The notes below the pieces were generated by a model, which was not told the DNA's origin, did no database searches, and worked only from the letters and a program-made list of their open reading frames with translations. DNA of 64,000 nucleotides from Bradyrhizobium sp. RP6 (GTDB taxonomy: Bacteria > Pseudomonadota > Alphaproteobacteria > Rhizobiales > Xanthobacteraceae), in assembly GCF_003837805.1 (NCBI RefSeq), contig NZ_RQIT01000001.1, forward strand, positions 62,001-126,000, read 5' to 3'. Positions 52,276 to 60,534 of this stretch are shown one piece after another (the first letter of the stretch is position 1; each line of letters opens with the position of its first letter). A program made the position numbers and the translations under genes.

Positions 52276-52833
52276 TCACGCGGTCGATCGCAGCGATTGC
52301 AGGGCGTAGAGCAGCCAGGCGAGGCCATGTGAGATCAGGTCCACACCGAGCAGGAAGCCGAGAGCCCAGACGCTGATGTTAGGGAAGCTGAACAGGATGA
52401 GCACGCCTGCGATCATGGCGAATACGCCGGAGATCAGCATCATCCAGCCGTTCTGCCGCCAATAGGCGAAACTCAGCACGCATCGAACGGCGCCGGATGC
52501 GAGCAGCATCGCGCCCAGGAGATAAGTGAGGATCAGCGCGCCTGAGGCGGGCTGGGTGAGCAGGATTAAGCCGAAGGCAAGGTAGAGCGCACCGAGGACG
52601 ATCCTCCACGCGAAACTGCCCCAGCCCTTCGTCCAGAACGCATGCGCGATCTCGAAAGCGCCGGCAGCGAGTGCGGTGATCCCGATGAACTTGACACTGA
52701 TGACGGTGGCGAAGGCGAGATCGCCGAGGGCGGCGAACCCGGCGGCGATCAGCACGATGCCGAGGAGGGCACAAGCCCACAGCGGCGGAGCTCCCAGCGC
52801 GTTGAAATCGTCGCGGCTGTCGTAAACTGTCAT
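52276..52833 (-). CDS. HdeD-family membrane protein
   Basis: A 185-residue protein with six spans in three hairpins: PPLWACALLGIVLIAAGFAA, ITALAAGAFEIAHAFWTKGW and later pairs ending LGFLLGVDLISHGLAWLLYA. The pattern GxxxIxxGxxA repeated at each hairpin is that of HdeD, linked to acid resistance in E. coli. ATG 52833 is preceded by CCAGGAGG. It sits in a row of stress- and envelope-related genes on the same strand. Confidence 0.88.
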   Translation of the reverse strand: MTVYDSRDDFNALGAPPLWACALLGIVLIAAGFAALGDLAFATVISVKFIGITALAAGAFEIAHAFWTKGWGSFAWRIVLGALYLAFGLILLTQPASGALILTYLLGAMLLASGAVRCVLSFAYWRQNGWMMLISGVFAMIAGVLILFSFPNISVWALGFLLGVDLISHGLAWLLYALQSLRSTA

Positions 52834-52980
52834 GCGAACCTCCTGGCTGGTCACGCCCCGATCGACACGCCTTCGATCGTAGCGTTGAACCAGCAAGTCC
52901 AACATCGGACGAAACCCGTAGCTGTGGGGCGGGAATATTCTCATTCCAACTTGTTGCTAGCTTTCCTGCCGGGAGGCACC

Positions 52981-53466
52981 TCATCGCGGGCCGCGCGGCC
53001 CCAGTGTCAGATGGCTCACGCCGGCCGCGAGATTGAGCCCGATAGAGCGTTCGATCGAGATCGGCTGCAGCATGATGCTCCTGCGCGAGCCGCCGATCAG
53101 GACGTTGGCGCCGAGGCCGGGGCCAAAGGCGAAATTGCCGCTCGCGCCGACATAGCTGCCGCGCAATGTGCCGGCACCAAGGCGCGACGTCCTGGCGAAC
53201 ACGGCCCAGGATAGCGTGCCGGCGCTGGTCACGCCGAGGTCGAGGCCGACACGCCTGATTCGTCCCTCGTAAGTGTATTGGCGCGGCGGCCGTAGCCCAT
53301 CGAATACGCAGCGCAGAGCCTGTGTCGAGCCAAGCACCAGTCCGACGCGCGGCTCCGAGAAGCACAACAGTCTGCCGACCCTAAATCTCTCTGCGCTTGC
53401 GAATGATGGGATGGCCAACAGGACAGCGACGACGCTGATGGCTGCGAGATATTGCGACTGTCGCAT
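52981..53466 (-). CDS. DUF992 exported protein
   Basis: A 161-residue protein with a clear signal peptide (residues 1-25, ending SFASA). The mature part starts RFRVGRLLCFSEPRVGLVLG, then STQALRCVFDGLRPPRQYTY, YEGRIRRVGLDLGVTSAGTL and SWAVFARTSRLGAGTL, the DUF992 pattern with its conserved Cys pair. It ends with glycine-rich strands like an outer-membrane or lipid-associated fold. Function unknown. Its stop is followed directly by the next gene upstream on the strand. Confidence 0.88.
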   Translation of the reverse strand: MRQSQYLAAISVVAVLLAIPSFASAERFRVGRLLCFSEPRVGLVLGSTQALRCVFDGLRPPRQYTYEGRIRRVGLDLGVTSAGTLSWAVFARTSRLGAGTLRGSYVGASGNFAFGPGLGANVLIGGSRRSIMLQPISIERSIGLNLAAGVSHLTLGPRGPR

Positions 53467-54066
53467 TCAAGCCTCTGCCTGGTGTTTTGATTCAGGTGGG
53501 GCGCGCGATGGCTTGCCGTCCTGGCGCAGCCAGAATGAGATGGCCAGCCCGATCAGCAGCACGGCGCCGAGCAGGAAGAAGAAGATGGATTGCTTCAGCC
53601 ACGAGATCGCCGGGACGGCTGCGCCCATTGCAAGGCCGAGAAAGGCGATCTGCAACGACAACAGGCTGATCCCCGCGAGGAACGTGCCGAGCGCAAGCAG
53701 GGTCAGCAGGACGAGACCGCTTGCCGGCGTCGGGAGCAGTTGCTGAACTCCTGAGACCAGCATGATGTTCATCGTGATCAGGACTGCGATCCAGTGCAGC
53801 GCCTGGGTCCAGATCAGGCGAATCTGGCCCTCCCGGCCCTCGGTCTCCGGCCATTTGGTGACGACGCAGACCGCGCCGATCGCCAGCGCCAGGAATTCCC
53901 AATACCCGACCAGCGGCTGGTGCGAGACGTTGGTGTAGGCAACACCTGCGATGGCGAGCAGGAGCGCGACGACATAGGGAAGCTGCTGCCAGAGAAGGCG
54001 CGCCATTCCGGAACGCGCTTGTCGAGGTACATGGTCGTTGTGCTGCTGTGTATCGATCTCGCTCAT
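53467..54066 (-). CDS. Multi-span membrane protein
   Basis: A 199-residue protein. The cytoplasmic N-terminus (EIDTQQHNDHVPRQARSGMA) is followed by about five or six spans, among them LLWQQLPYVVALLLAIAGVA, WIAVLITMNIMLVSGVQQLL and FLLGAVLLIGLAISFWLRQD. ATG 54066 overlaps the AI-2E gene stop by four bases, so the two are co-translated. I do not recognise the family. The frame is open 156 codons further, but that is antisense-like shadow of the AI-2E gene. Confidence 0.75.
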   Translation of the reverse strand: MSEIDTQQHNDHVPRQARSGMARLLWQQLPYVVALLLAIAGVAYTNVSHQPLVGYWEFLALAIGAVCVVTKWPETEGREGQIRLIWTQALHWIAVLITMNIMLVSGVQQLLPTPASGLVLLTLLALGTFLAGISLLSLQIAFLGLAMGAAVPAISWLKQSIFFFLLGAVLLIGLAISFWLRQDGKPSRAPPESKHQAEA

Positions 54067-55220
54067 GGCTGCTCGCCCCCGACTAGCTGATCGGTCATTG
54101 CCGCTGCCATCCGATCGCCGAGATAGTCCTCGATATAGAACCTGACGACCGCCACCCGCGCGACTGCGACGAGCGGCATCGCGAGCGCAATCCCCATGAC
54201 GCCGAACAAGGCCCCGAGCAGGACGATCGCAACCAAAGTCCAGGCCGGCGGGGTTTCGACCGCATGGCGCTGAATCAGAGGTCCGATGACGTACCCCTCG
54301 ATCGACTGGATGATGGTGTAGACAACGACCGCCCAGATCAGCAGCGACGCCCCGAGCGGCGTCGCAACGAGCGCGATCGGTAATGCTGCGACGATCGGCC
54401 CAAGATAGGGAATGAAGTTCGATAGTCCCGCCTGAAGTCCGAGAACGAATGGGCCTGGAAGGCCGATGAGATAGAGCGCAAGCCAGACGCAGAGCGTCAT
54501 CAAGATGATGCGGATCAACTGGCCGACGAACCACAATCGCATCACGCTACCCATCTCGTCCATCACATCACGCGTGCGGGCGCGGTAGGATTGCCTGACG
54601 AGCACGACCAGGCTCTCGCGGTAGCTGACGGGATTGAAGGCGAAGAGAATGCCGAGGAACAGGATCACGAGCACGGCGGTCAGAAGGCTCGAGGCGCCGC
54701 CGAGCAGGAACTGTGCATGGCTGAGGAATCGGCCCTGATCGGCGAACAGCCATTGTGCGAAGTCGCGCCCCCATTCCGGGCCGAGCAGGTCCACGCCATA
54801 GGACAACAGATGCTCCTGGAGGATGTCGACCTGGGCATCCATGACCTTCAGCAGCAGACGCGTCTGCTCCGGCAGTTTGCCGGTTCCCCACACCAGTCCG
54901 AAGCCGGATAGCGCCGACAGCAGCAGAAGAACGAATGTCAGGCGCCAGATGCGGTTGAGCGGCAGCACAGGTGCCAGAGCCCGGGCCGCGGCATCGAGGA
55001 AGGCCGCGAAGAGCACTCCCGCGAACACGATCAAGAGGCTGGAGACCGTTTGCCAGACCAGGAACAGGGCCACGGCTGCGGCGAGAAAGGTGAGGCCGAT
55101 TGCAAGCGGGCTCCGTCGCCCTGCGTGTTCCGATTGGTCTGCCGGGCTCTCGCTCCGAAAGCTGCCGCGGACCCGCTCAGGCCCGATCCGGGCATCGCTC
55201 ATTGATCGGTCCGCCGTCAT
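54063..55220 (-). CDS. AI-2E family transporter (PerM/TqsA type)
   Basis: A 385-residue membrane protein with about eight spans. ASVELLIVFAGVL-like start LIVFAGVLFAAFLDAAARAL, then the soluble middle (LLLKVMDAQVDILQEHLLSY) and the signature GLSNFIPYLGPIVAALPIAL are typical; the C-terminal spans read LLGALFGVMGIALAMPLVAV. Members export signalling molecules or act as Na+/H+ antiporters; the exact role varies. ATG 55220 is preferred over the frame open to 55289. Confidence 0.9.
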   Translation of the reverse strand: MTADRSMSDARIGPERVRGSFRSESPADQSEHAGRRSPLAIGLTFLAAAVALFLVWQTVSSLLIVFAGVLFAAFLDAAARALAPVLPLNRIWRLTFVLLLLSALSGFGLVWGTGKLPEQTRLLLKVMDAQVDILQEHLLSYGVDLLGPEWGRDFAQWLFADQGRFLSHAQFLLGGASSLLTAVLVILFLGILFAFNPVSYRESLVVLVRQSYRARTRDVMDEMGSVMRLWFVGQLIRIILMTLCVWLALYLIGLPGPFVLGLQAGLSNFIPYLGPIVAALPIALVATPLGASLLIWAVVVYTIIQSIEGYVIGPLIQRHAVETPPAWTLVAIVLLGALFGVMGIALAMPLVAVARVAVVRFYIEDYLGDRMAAAMTDQLVGGEQP

Positions 55221-55231
55221 GTGACCCTGCC

Positions 55232-55471
55232 TCAGGTGCGGATGCGGCGGCTGCCATAGTGCGGATGCTTGCCGCCGCGATGACGCCAATAGCGATGCTT
55301 GAACGGATTCGTGTTGGTATTGGGCCTCGCATCGCCCGTGGCGGCCGTGCCGGTCTGCTTCGGCGGAGCCACGGTATCGTCCTTCGGCTGCGCTAGGGAA
55401 ATGTTCGATGCTACGGCGGCCGCCACAAACGCGCCGAGGAACAAGGTACGATAGCTGGTCCAGATCTTCAT
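55232..55471 (-). CDS. Small secreted protein
   Basis: A 79-residue protein. ATG 55471 follows GGAGGCGAGG. Residues 1-27 form a signal peptide (LFLGAFVAAAVASNISLAQP). The mature part is Pro/Thr-rich (KDDTVAPPKQTGTAATGDAR) and ends with a basic, His-rich tail (KHRYWRHRGGKHPHYGSRR). It lies 11 bases upstream of the AI-2E gene. Similar His/Arg-tailed small secreted proteins are common in Bradyrhizobium. Function unknown. Confidence 0.7.
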   Translation of the reverse strand: MKIWTSYRTLFLGAFVAAAVASNISLAQPKDDTVAPPKQTGTAATGDARPNTNTNPFKHRYWRHRGGKHPHYGSRRIRT

Positions 55472-55501
55472 CCTCGCCTCCATGTGGTCAGCGACAATCG
55501 G

Positions 55502-56941
55502 TCAGATCGAGATGGCTCCGACGGCCAGGCCGTAGATTCCGATTCCTGCGGCGATGGCGACTGCGCCGAACAGGACGGACTCAACCGGCTTGAACAGCCG
55601 CTCCTTGCGTTCGCGCCTGGCGATCAGGAACAGCAGCGTTCCCGGCGCGTAGAGGATCGCGGACAGCAGGAGAAATTTCGCCCCGCCGGCGTAGATCATG
55701 CCCGCCGCGTAGAGCGTCGCTACGAAAGCGAAGATCCCCTCGCTGGTGCGGGCGCGCTCGCCGGAAGCATAGGCCTCACCACTCCATGCGAGCTTCAGGC
55801 CGTACGCCGCCACGAGGAAATACGGGACCAGTGTCATTGCGCTCGTCATCTTGAGGGCGAGCGTGAAGGCATATTCGGCGAACCAGCTCACAAGAAGAAA
55901 CGCCTGTATCACGCAGTTGGTGAGCCAAAGCGCGCCGACAGGGACCTTGTGAACGTTCTCGCGCGCCAGAAAGGCCGGCATCGTGCGCTGAATGGCCGCT
56001 GAGTGCAGGATCTCGGCCGCAAGGAGGGACCATGACAGGTAATTGCCGAGGATCGAGATCAGCAATGCAATGCTGATGAACACACCGCCCCAGGGGCCGA
56101 CCATGGCCTCCATCACGCCTGCCATCGATGGTGTCGGTAGGTCCGCGAGACCGCTCCGCGGCAGGATGCCGTAGGACAGGAGTGTCACGAGCACGAGAAG
56201 GCAGAGAACGGTCAGAAAGCCGGTCACCGTCGCGATGCCGATGTCGTCGCGCCTTCGTGCGTAGCGCGAATACACGCTCGCGCCCTCGATGCCGACGAAG
56301 ACGAACACCGTGAGCAGCATCGTGCTGCGGACCTGGCTCAACACCTGCCCGGCGTCGGGCTCCGTCGTTCCCCAGAAATTGTCGGAGAAAAGCCCGCGGT
56401 TCAGGGCGACCGCAGCCACCACGATGAACAGCACGATGGGGATGATCTTCGCGAAAGTTGTGACGGTGTTGAGCGCGGCAGCCCCCTTGATGCCGCGCAG
56501 CACTAGAATATGGACGCTCCACAGCAGCACGGAGGCCGAAGCGATGGCTACCGGCGTCGTGCCGTCGCCGAACACGGGGAAGAATTGGCCGAGCGTGGCC
56601 TTGATCAGGATGAGGCAGGCAACGTCGGCAAGACAACAGCCGATCCAGTAGCCGGCGGCGGACGCAAAGCCGATGTAGTCACCGAAGCCGGCTTTGGCAT
56701 AGGCGTAGATGCCTGCATCGAGCTCCGGCTTGCGCCGGGATAGGGATTGGAACACGAAGGCCAGAGTCAACATGCCGGTGCCAGCAATCATCCAGGCAAT
56801 GATCGCTCCCAAAGCGCCCGTGGTGCGCCCGAACTGAGCCGGCAATGCGAAGATGCCGGAGCCGACCATCGACCCGATCACCAGGGCGATCAGCGCATTG
56901 CGCGAAAGCTTCCGATCGGCCTCGCTTGTCGAAGCAACCAT
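55502..56941 (-). CDS. APC-family antiporter (arginine/ornithine ArcD type)
   Basis: A 479-residue amino-acid transporter with about twelve to thirteen spans. The first carries the substrate-binding GSMVGSGIFALPAQF, and the second half has GIEGASVYSRYARRRDDIGI, a segment typical of basic amino acid antiporters. It ends IYGLAVGAISI. In the arginine-deiminase pathway such antiporters exchange arginine for ornithine, which aids acid tolerance. No arc enzyme gene is in the window. A closely similar N-terminus appears at 63744. Confidence 0.92.
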   Translation of the reverse strand: MVASTSEADRKLSRNALIALVIGSMVGSGIFALPAQFGRTTGALGAIIAWMIAGTGMLTLAFVFQSLSRRKPELDAGIYAYAKAGFGDYIGFASAAGYWIGCCLADVACLILIKATLGQFFPVFGDGTTPVAIASASVLLWSVHILVLRGIKGAAALNTVTTFAKIIPIVLFIVVAAVALNRGLFSDNFWGTTEPDAGQVLSQVRSTMLLTVFVFVGIEGASVYSRYARRRDDIGIATVTGFLTVLCLLVLVTLLSYGILPRSGLADLPTPSMAGVMEAMVGPWGGVFISIALLISILGNYLSWSLLAAEILHSAAIQRTMPAFLARENVHKVPVGALWLTNCVIQAFLLVSWFAEYAFTLALKMTSAMTLVPYFLVAAYGLKLAWSGEAYASGERARTSEGIFAFVATLYAAGMIYAGGAKFLLLSAILYAPGTLLFLIARRERKERLFKPVESVLFGAVAIAAGIGIYGLAVGAISI

Positions 56942-57069
56942 GATGGATGCCTTCCGATACGAGGCGGCTGCACTCGCGGCCTCCTTGCCCAGACCTTAAG
57001 GCCGGCTTCCGCGTAGGCACATCAGGGATTGTCTGTAGGGAGAGGGGCAGGAAATCGGCGGCCGCCGAG

Positions 57070-57300
57070 TCAGGTTTCGCGACGGTAAGCGGCGGTGTCG
57101 TCCTCACTCGCGTGGCAGGACGCCGGCTCCGTTTCCCGGGCGACCAGCACGACACTGCCACGGAAGAGCTCGCCGGACTTTGCAAGTTCGGCGGCAAGGC
57201 ACCTGGCGTGCAGGACGGCCGCGTCCTCCTCGCCGAATTCGAATCCGATCCCGTCGGGCGAGACACCGTATCGGTCGGTAATATGAAAGAAGAAGCGCAT
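57070..57300 (-). CDS. Small DUF6894-like protein
   Basis: A 76-residue cytoplasmic protein beginning MRFFFHITDRYGVSPDGIGF, with a central EEDAAVLHARCLAAELAKSG helix. That pattern (MRxFFxxxDG near the start, then a helix of about 20) fits the small family recently named DUF6894 in rhizobia. ATG 57300 is used; the frame is open to 57363 without a better site. It faces the BI-1 gene. Function unknown. Confidence 0.65.
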   Translation of the reverse strand: MRFFFHITDRYGVSPDGIGFEFGEEDAAVLHARCLAAELAKSGELFRGSVVLVARETEPASCHASEDDTAAYRRET

Positions 57301-57521
57301 GCTTCCGGTTAGGTCATCGCGCCTCCCGTCTCCAGTGACAAAAGCGCAAGGTGTCTCAGCCAAAGGTCGAAGGAAGTTCCAGCCTTACGGATCGGCAATG
57401 AGGGCCGGGCCCCTTCGGGAGAGAGTGTTTTCACCGGACGTCCTCGGGTGATTGTCCGATGTTGCTCAGTCGCGGCAGACCCTAGCGTTGTCGTGTGCTG
57501 GGAAGCCAAGAGGAGGATGCG

Positions 57522-58232
57522 ATGTCGAATCTCGATGAGAACCTGGCCGCGACGGACGTCGCTGTCGGCCGTATCACCGTGGATACCGGACTACGCCAGT
57601 ACATGTTACGGATCTATGGCTATATGGCCGCGGGTGTCGCCTTGACGGCCGTCGCCGCCGGCCTGACCTACCAGGTCACCGGTCCCGCGCTGCTGCAGAG
57701 CCCGCTCATGTGGGTCTTCATCCTGGCGCCGCTTGGGTTGGTGTTCTTTCTCGGCTCGCGTATCGATACCTTGTCGGTGCCGACCGCGCGACTGCTATTC
57801 TTCGTCTACGCCGCCCTGGTCGGCATTTCGCTCTCGATCCTGCTGCACATCTACACCAGCTCGTCGATCACCCGTGTCTTCGTTGTTGCAGCGGCAATGT
57901 TCGGGGCGCTCAGTCTCTTCGGCTACACGACCCGGCGCGACCTTTCGGGATTAGGGACCTTCCTGCTCATGGGACTGATCGGAATCATTGTCGCAAGCAT
58001 CGTCAACCTGTTCCTGTGGTCGACCGCGCTCGACTGGCTGATCTCGATCGTGGGGGTCGGCGTGTTCGCCGGATTGACGGCCTATGACACGCAGCGAATC
58101 AAGGCCATGTATGACGGCACGGATGACCACACCGCTGCGGGGCGAAAGTCCGTCATTGCCGCGCTGTCACTCTACCTCAATTTCCTAAACCTTTTCCTGA
58201 TGCTGCTGCGTCTTGCAGGCGGGCGACGTTGA
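57522..58232 (+). CDS. Bax inhibitor-1/YccA family membrane protein
   Basis: A 236-residue protein with seven spans. The N-terminal TGLRQYMLRIYGYMAAGVAL and the C-terminal GLTAYDTQRIKAMYDGTDDH are the BI-1 signatures, including the YDTQ motif of the pH-sensing site. ATG 57522 follows AGGAGG at a 5-base distance. Bacterial members associate with FtsH (YccA) or act as a Ca2+ leak (YetJ). It is the only plus-strand gene in an otherwise minus-strand run and so has its own promoter. Confidence 0.93.
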   Translation: MSNLDENLAATDVAVGRITVDTGLRQYMLRIYGYMAAGVALTAVAAGLTYQVTGPALLQSPLMWVFILAPLGLVFFLGSRIDTLSVPTARLLFFVYAALVGISLSILLHIYTSSSITRVFVVAAAMFGALSLFGYTTRRDLSGLGTFLLMGLIGIIVASIVNLFLWSTALDWLISIVGVGVFAGLTAYDTQRIKAMYDGTDDHTAAGRKSVIAALSLYLNFLNLFLMLLRLAGGRR

Positions 58233-58245
58233 GGGAGGCGGCGGC

Positions 58246-58749
58246 TCAGGGCGCCGGCTGCTCCACCGTGCTAGCGAGGGCGTCGCGCAAAGCCTTCTCC
58301 TTGGTCTCGTCGAGGGAGGTCTTGAGCACGACGCCGCCTGCGTCCTTGATCTCCTTGATCACCTTGTCAGCGGTCATGTGCTTGATCAAGACGAACAGGG
58401 CGGCGTTGCCCGGCTGGAGGTTGGCGGAGAGGCTCTTCATGAAAGCATCGTCGATGCCGACGTCTGAAAGAGCGCCGCCGAGCGCACCGGACGCAGCGCC
58501 TACGGCAACTCCGAGGATCGGGTTGAGAAAGAGAACACCGATCAGGAGGCCCCAGAAACTCCCCGTCACCGCGCCCATGGCCGTCGTGTTGACGAGTTGA
58601 TTGAGCTTGATGCTGCCTTGGTCCGTCTTGACGGCGATCACGGCGTCGTTGATCGTGATCAAATATTCCTTCTGCAGCTTGAGCAATCGCTGACGGACTT
58701 CTTCGGCTTTCGCCTCCGACGGATAGACGATGGCGACCAGATCGGACAT
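58246..58749 (-). CDS. DUF1269 membrane protein
   Basis: A 167-residue protein. A ferredoxin-like N-terminal part (SDLVAIVYPSEAKAEEVRQR; DAVIAVKTDQGSIKLNQL) precedes a glycine-rich hydrophobic hairpin (GSFWGLLIGVLFLNPILGVA, VGAASGALGGALSDVGID), then a soluble tail with LFVLIKHMTADKVIKEIKDA. This is the DUF1269 layout. Common in rhizobia among stress-induced genes. ATG 58749 follows GGGAGG. It converges on the BI-1 gene with 13 bases between. Function unknown. Confidence 0.92.
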   Translation of the reverse strand: MSDLVAIVYPSEAKAEEVRQRLLKLQKEYLITINDAVIAVKTDQGSIKLNQLVNTTAMGAVTGSFWGLLIGVLFLNPILGVAVGAASGALGGALSDVGIDDAFMKSLSANLQPGNAALFVLIKHMTADKVIKEIKDAGGVVLKTSLDETKEKALRDALASTVEQPAP

Positions 58750-58953
58750 GAAGACCTCCCGGTTGGAGCATAGCAAGGGGACCCGGGGAAGCTACCGCGC
58801 CGGCGTCGCCTCGGGCGATCGGAGAAAACCCTAGGCCTCGGTAGGGAATGTCCCGATGGGAGTTTGGACGCTGATGATTGCTCCCGAAGGGGTGGCGCAC
58901 AGCGACATCGCTCGCGCCGCCCCATCGCTGATACCTCGGCCATCAATTGGTCC

Positions 58954-59154
58954 CTAGCGGCGCGGATTCGGGACGCAGGTCCCATGCCGCCCGCTGACCG
59001 ACGCGCGGCACTGGGCCCGCGTATCGTACATGCAGGTCAACGTTCCCTTGAACTTTCTGCACCACGACAGATCCTGCGCCTGTCCTGGCGTCCACGAACC
59101 CATGGCACTGAGCGCTATGAAGACGGCGGTGGACAGCAAAACCAGCTTTCTCAT
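58954..59154 (-). CDS. DUF3551 small secreted Cys-rich protein
   Basis: A 66-residue protein. The signal peptide is MRKLVLLSTAVFIALSAMGS. The mature part AQDLSWCRKFKGTLTCMYDT continues with an ARAQCRAS-like segment and GTCVPNPRR, giving four cysteines spaced for two disulfides, the DUF3551 pattern that is almost exclusive to Bradyrhizobium and relatives. GAGGAG precedes ATG 59154. Function unknown. Confidence 0.88.
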   Translation of the reverse strand: MRKLVLLSTAVFIALSAMGSWTPGQAQDLSWCRKFKGTLTCMYDTRAQCRASVSGRHGTCVPNPRR

Positions 59155-59445
59155 CTCGGTGTCTCCTCTCGTTACCAATCGCCCGCAGCCCTGATCGCGG
59201 GCTCGTCAAACCCGCCGCTGCTTTGGCGAATGCGCCGCACGCGCCGCAACGGTGGCAGCTCCGGGTTTATGCACTGTCTGCGCATGTCGGGTATCAGGTG
59301 ATCGCCTGACCTTCGCTGCGGGAATCTTCCGGGCCGCGACGCGGATTGCTCGATCGCGATTATACCCGAGGACGCTAAGTAGATTTGCTGATACAAGTGG
59401 GATGAATTCTCCGCAAAATCCTCAGTGGCGCGGATGGGGCGACTC

Positions 59446-60534
59446 ATGCAGCTGCGATCTCTGAATACGACGCTTGTTGGAGCGCTTGCTGCGTGGCTGC
59501 TGAGCGCTTGTGACAGGGACGAGGCGACGGACGCCGTGCCGGCTCCGCGTCCCGTTCGCACCGTGACGGTCGAGAAGCGGGAGCAACTGAAGCCTCTCAC
59601 GTTTTCCGGCCGCATCGAAGCTGAAGACGAAGTGAGCCTGGCATTTCGAATTTCCGGCCGGCTGCATTCGAGTGACATCCGGCTCGGTGAGCGCGTCGAA
59701 GGCGGCCAGCTGCTGGCGCAGCTCGAATCTCAGGACCAACTGAGCGCGTTGCGGCAGGCGCAGGCTGCCCTTGCCGCAGCCCAAGGCCAGCTCACTCAGG
59801 CCCGCAATCATTTCGAACGCCAGCAGACGCTGTTGGCACAGGGATGGACGACGCGCGCCAATTTCGAGGCTGCAACTCAGGCGCAACATACGGCCCAGTC
59901 GAATGTCGAAATGGCAGAAGCTCAGTTGAGCTCTGCCCACGACCAGGTCAGCTTCACCGAGTTGCGGGCCGACGCGCCCGGCAAGATCACCGAAACGGGG
60001 CCTGCCGCCGGAGAGGTCGTACAGGCCGGACAGACGATTGCGCGGATCGCGCGGCAAGATGGTCGGGATGCGGTCTTCGACGTGCCGGCCCAATTCGCGC
60101 GCGCGGCCCCGGCCAATCTGCAGGTGAGTGTTAGTCTGGCCGATGACCCGGCGGTGACAGCAAAAGGGCGCATTCGGCAGATTGCAGCGCAGGCCAACCC
60201 GGTGACGCGAACCTTCGAGGTCAAGGTTGGACTCAACGATCCGCCCGCCGCAATGCGACTGGGGGCGACTGTAACAGGGCACGTCGAGATCAGCGGCGGG
60301 CCAATGATCGACATTCCGGCGACCGCGCTGACCAGGATGAATCGGCAGGCGGCGGTCTGGATCCTGGACCCGTCGACGAAGACAGTGTCCATCCGCAATG
60401 TCGACGTGCTGCGCTTTGATCAGGCGCAGGTGATCATCGCGCAAGGCCTGGACACCGGCGAGATCGTGGTGACCGCAGGCGTGCAGGCACTTCACCCGGG
60501 TCAGCGGGTGCGCGTACTCGGGTCGGAGCCTTGA
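59446..60534 (+). CDS. RND efflux adaptor, lipoprotein type
   Basis: A 362-residue membrane-fusion protein. The lipobox LSAC (Cys22) indicates lipid anchoring. Domains follow as LKPLTFSGRIEAEDEVSLAF and RLGERVEGGQLLAQL (lipoyl), a coiled-coil hairpin rich in Ala/Gln (QAQAALAAAQGQLTQARNHF; ANFEAATQAQHTAQSNVEMA), then the barrel (SFTELRADAPGKITETGPAA) and a membrane-proximal domain. ATG 59446 is preferred over GTG 59425. Its stop overlaps the start of the RND pump gene. It differs in type from the adaptor at 50404, which has no lipobox. Confidence 0.92.
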   Translation: MQLRSLNTTLVGALAAWLLSACDRDEATDAVPAPRPVRTVTVEKREQLKPLTFSGRIEAEDEVSLAFRISGRLHSSDIRLGERVEGGQLLAQLESQDQLSALRQAQAALAAAQGQLTQARNHFERQQTLLAQGWTTRANFEAATQAQHTAQSNVEMAEAQLSSAHDQVSFTELRADAPGKITETGPAAGEVVQAGQTIARIARQDGRDAVFDVPAQFARAAPANLQVSVSLADDPAVTAKGRIRQIAAQANPVTRTFEVKVGLNDPPAAMRLGATVTGHVEISGGPMIDIPATALTRMNRQAAVWILDPSTKTVSIRNVDVLRFDQAQVIIAQGLDTGEIVVTAGVQALHPGQRVRVLGSEP